Assembly (NCBI GenBank): GCA_934254755.1
Contig: CAKQMM010000016.1
Location: 1-12,295 of the forward strand
Origin: an uncultured Clostridia bacterium
Lineage (GTDB): Bacteria > Bacillota > Clostridia > Christensenellales > Borkfalkiaceae
DNA length: 12,295 bases
Reading direction: 5' to 3'
Part shown: positions 12,133 through 12,295 of the stretch, piece after piece
How positions within the stretch are numbered: position 1 is the first letter of the stretch
Layout of the letters: every line of letters starts with the position of its first letter
Translations under genes and position numbers: made by a program
Notes under the pieces: generated by a model
What the model saw: only the letters and a program-made list of their open reading frames with translations
Databases searched by the model: none
Told to the model about the DNA's origin: nothing

Positions 12133-12295
12133 GGCGAAGCGTATTCTATATTAAAATACACCGTACCACATTACTTTTATGCGCCTTGCGGCTGGATGTT
12201 TCGACTACGCTTACGCTCCGCTATTCGGCGATTAACGCTAACGCGTAAAAACTATCGTTTTTTCATTTGCTGACACAAATGCAATCGCCTTATAC
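12133..12295. other. Intergenic DNA at the window end
   Basis: No gene can be supported. Besides the element end at 12197-12217, there is a hairpin CATTTG-CTGACA-CAAATG (12264-12281) preceded by TTTTTT. The stretch may continue into a gene beyond the window, but nothing shows which. Confidence 0.4.

Noticed and set aside
1..12295. CRISPR array, tRNA, rRNA or transposase
   Set aside because: No regularly spaced repeats, cloverleaf-type sequence, rRNA words or transposase motifs were seen by eye on either strand.

Overview
The window looks like chromosome of an uncultured, moderately AT-rich Firmicute of the Clostridia type. The evidence is a pyruvate phosphate dikinase gene beside recO, preceded by the tiny Firmicutes gene yqzL, together with AGGAG-type ribosome binding sites and TTGAnn/TATAAT promoters. 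No rRNA, tRNA, CRISPR array, insertion sequence or phage gene was found.

Layout. (1) 1-1825, core genes on the minus strand: the 5' part of ppdK with its own promoter and a dyad operator candidate, two tandem intrinsic terminators, then recO overlapped by yqzL. (2) 1922-6599, a minus-strand sugar-catabolic operon read from 6599 downwards: two sugar phosphate isomerase/epimerase TIM barrels overlapping by 4 bases, two Gfo/Idh/MocA dehydrogenases, and a KDPG/KHG aldolase. A 290-base gap between the two dehydrogenases holds several hairpins and ends in a terminator-like stem just before the next start codon. (3) 6600-7510, a divergent promoter region and an AraC-family regulator on the plus strand. 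(4) 7553-9399, a second minus-strand unit with its own promoter: an unrecognised 246-residue protein overlapping a third, atypical Gfo/Idh/MocA protein. (5) 9613-10176, a short GDPD-like protein lacking the usual catalytic N-terminus. (6) 10252-11695, a plus-strand unit of two half-size ChrA-type transporters and a 65-residue six-cysteine protein of the ferredoxin-thioredoxin reductase type. (7) 11696-12295, a small ORF of unknown function behind a palindrome, then repeat-rich intergenic DNA.

How the genes may work together. Three NAD(P)-dependent sugar dehydrogenases, two epimerases and an aldolase next to an AraC regulator suggest inducible breakdown of an unusual sugar, inositol or glycoside through keto-sugar intermediates, ending at a 2-keto-3-deoxy acid split by the aldolase. 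The substrate cannot be read from the sequence. No transporter, glycosidase, kinase or dehydratase for the pathway is visible here, so the cluster depends on genes elsewhere.

A second pattern concerns expression. Three genes that head transcription units (AraC at 6722, the GDPD-like gene at 10176, the first chrA at 10252) have a good -10 box 6-7 bases from the ATG and no Shine-Dalgarno sequence. They are probably translated from leaderless mRNAs, whereas genes inside operons have clear ribosome binding sites.
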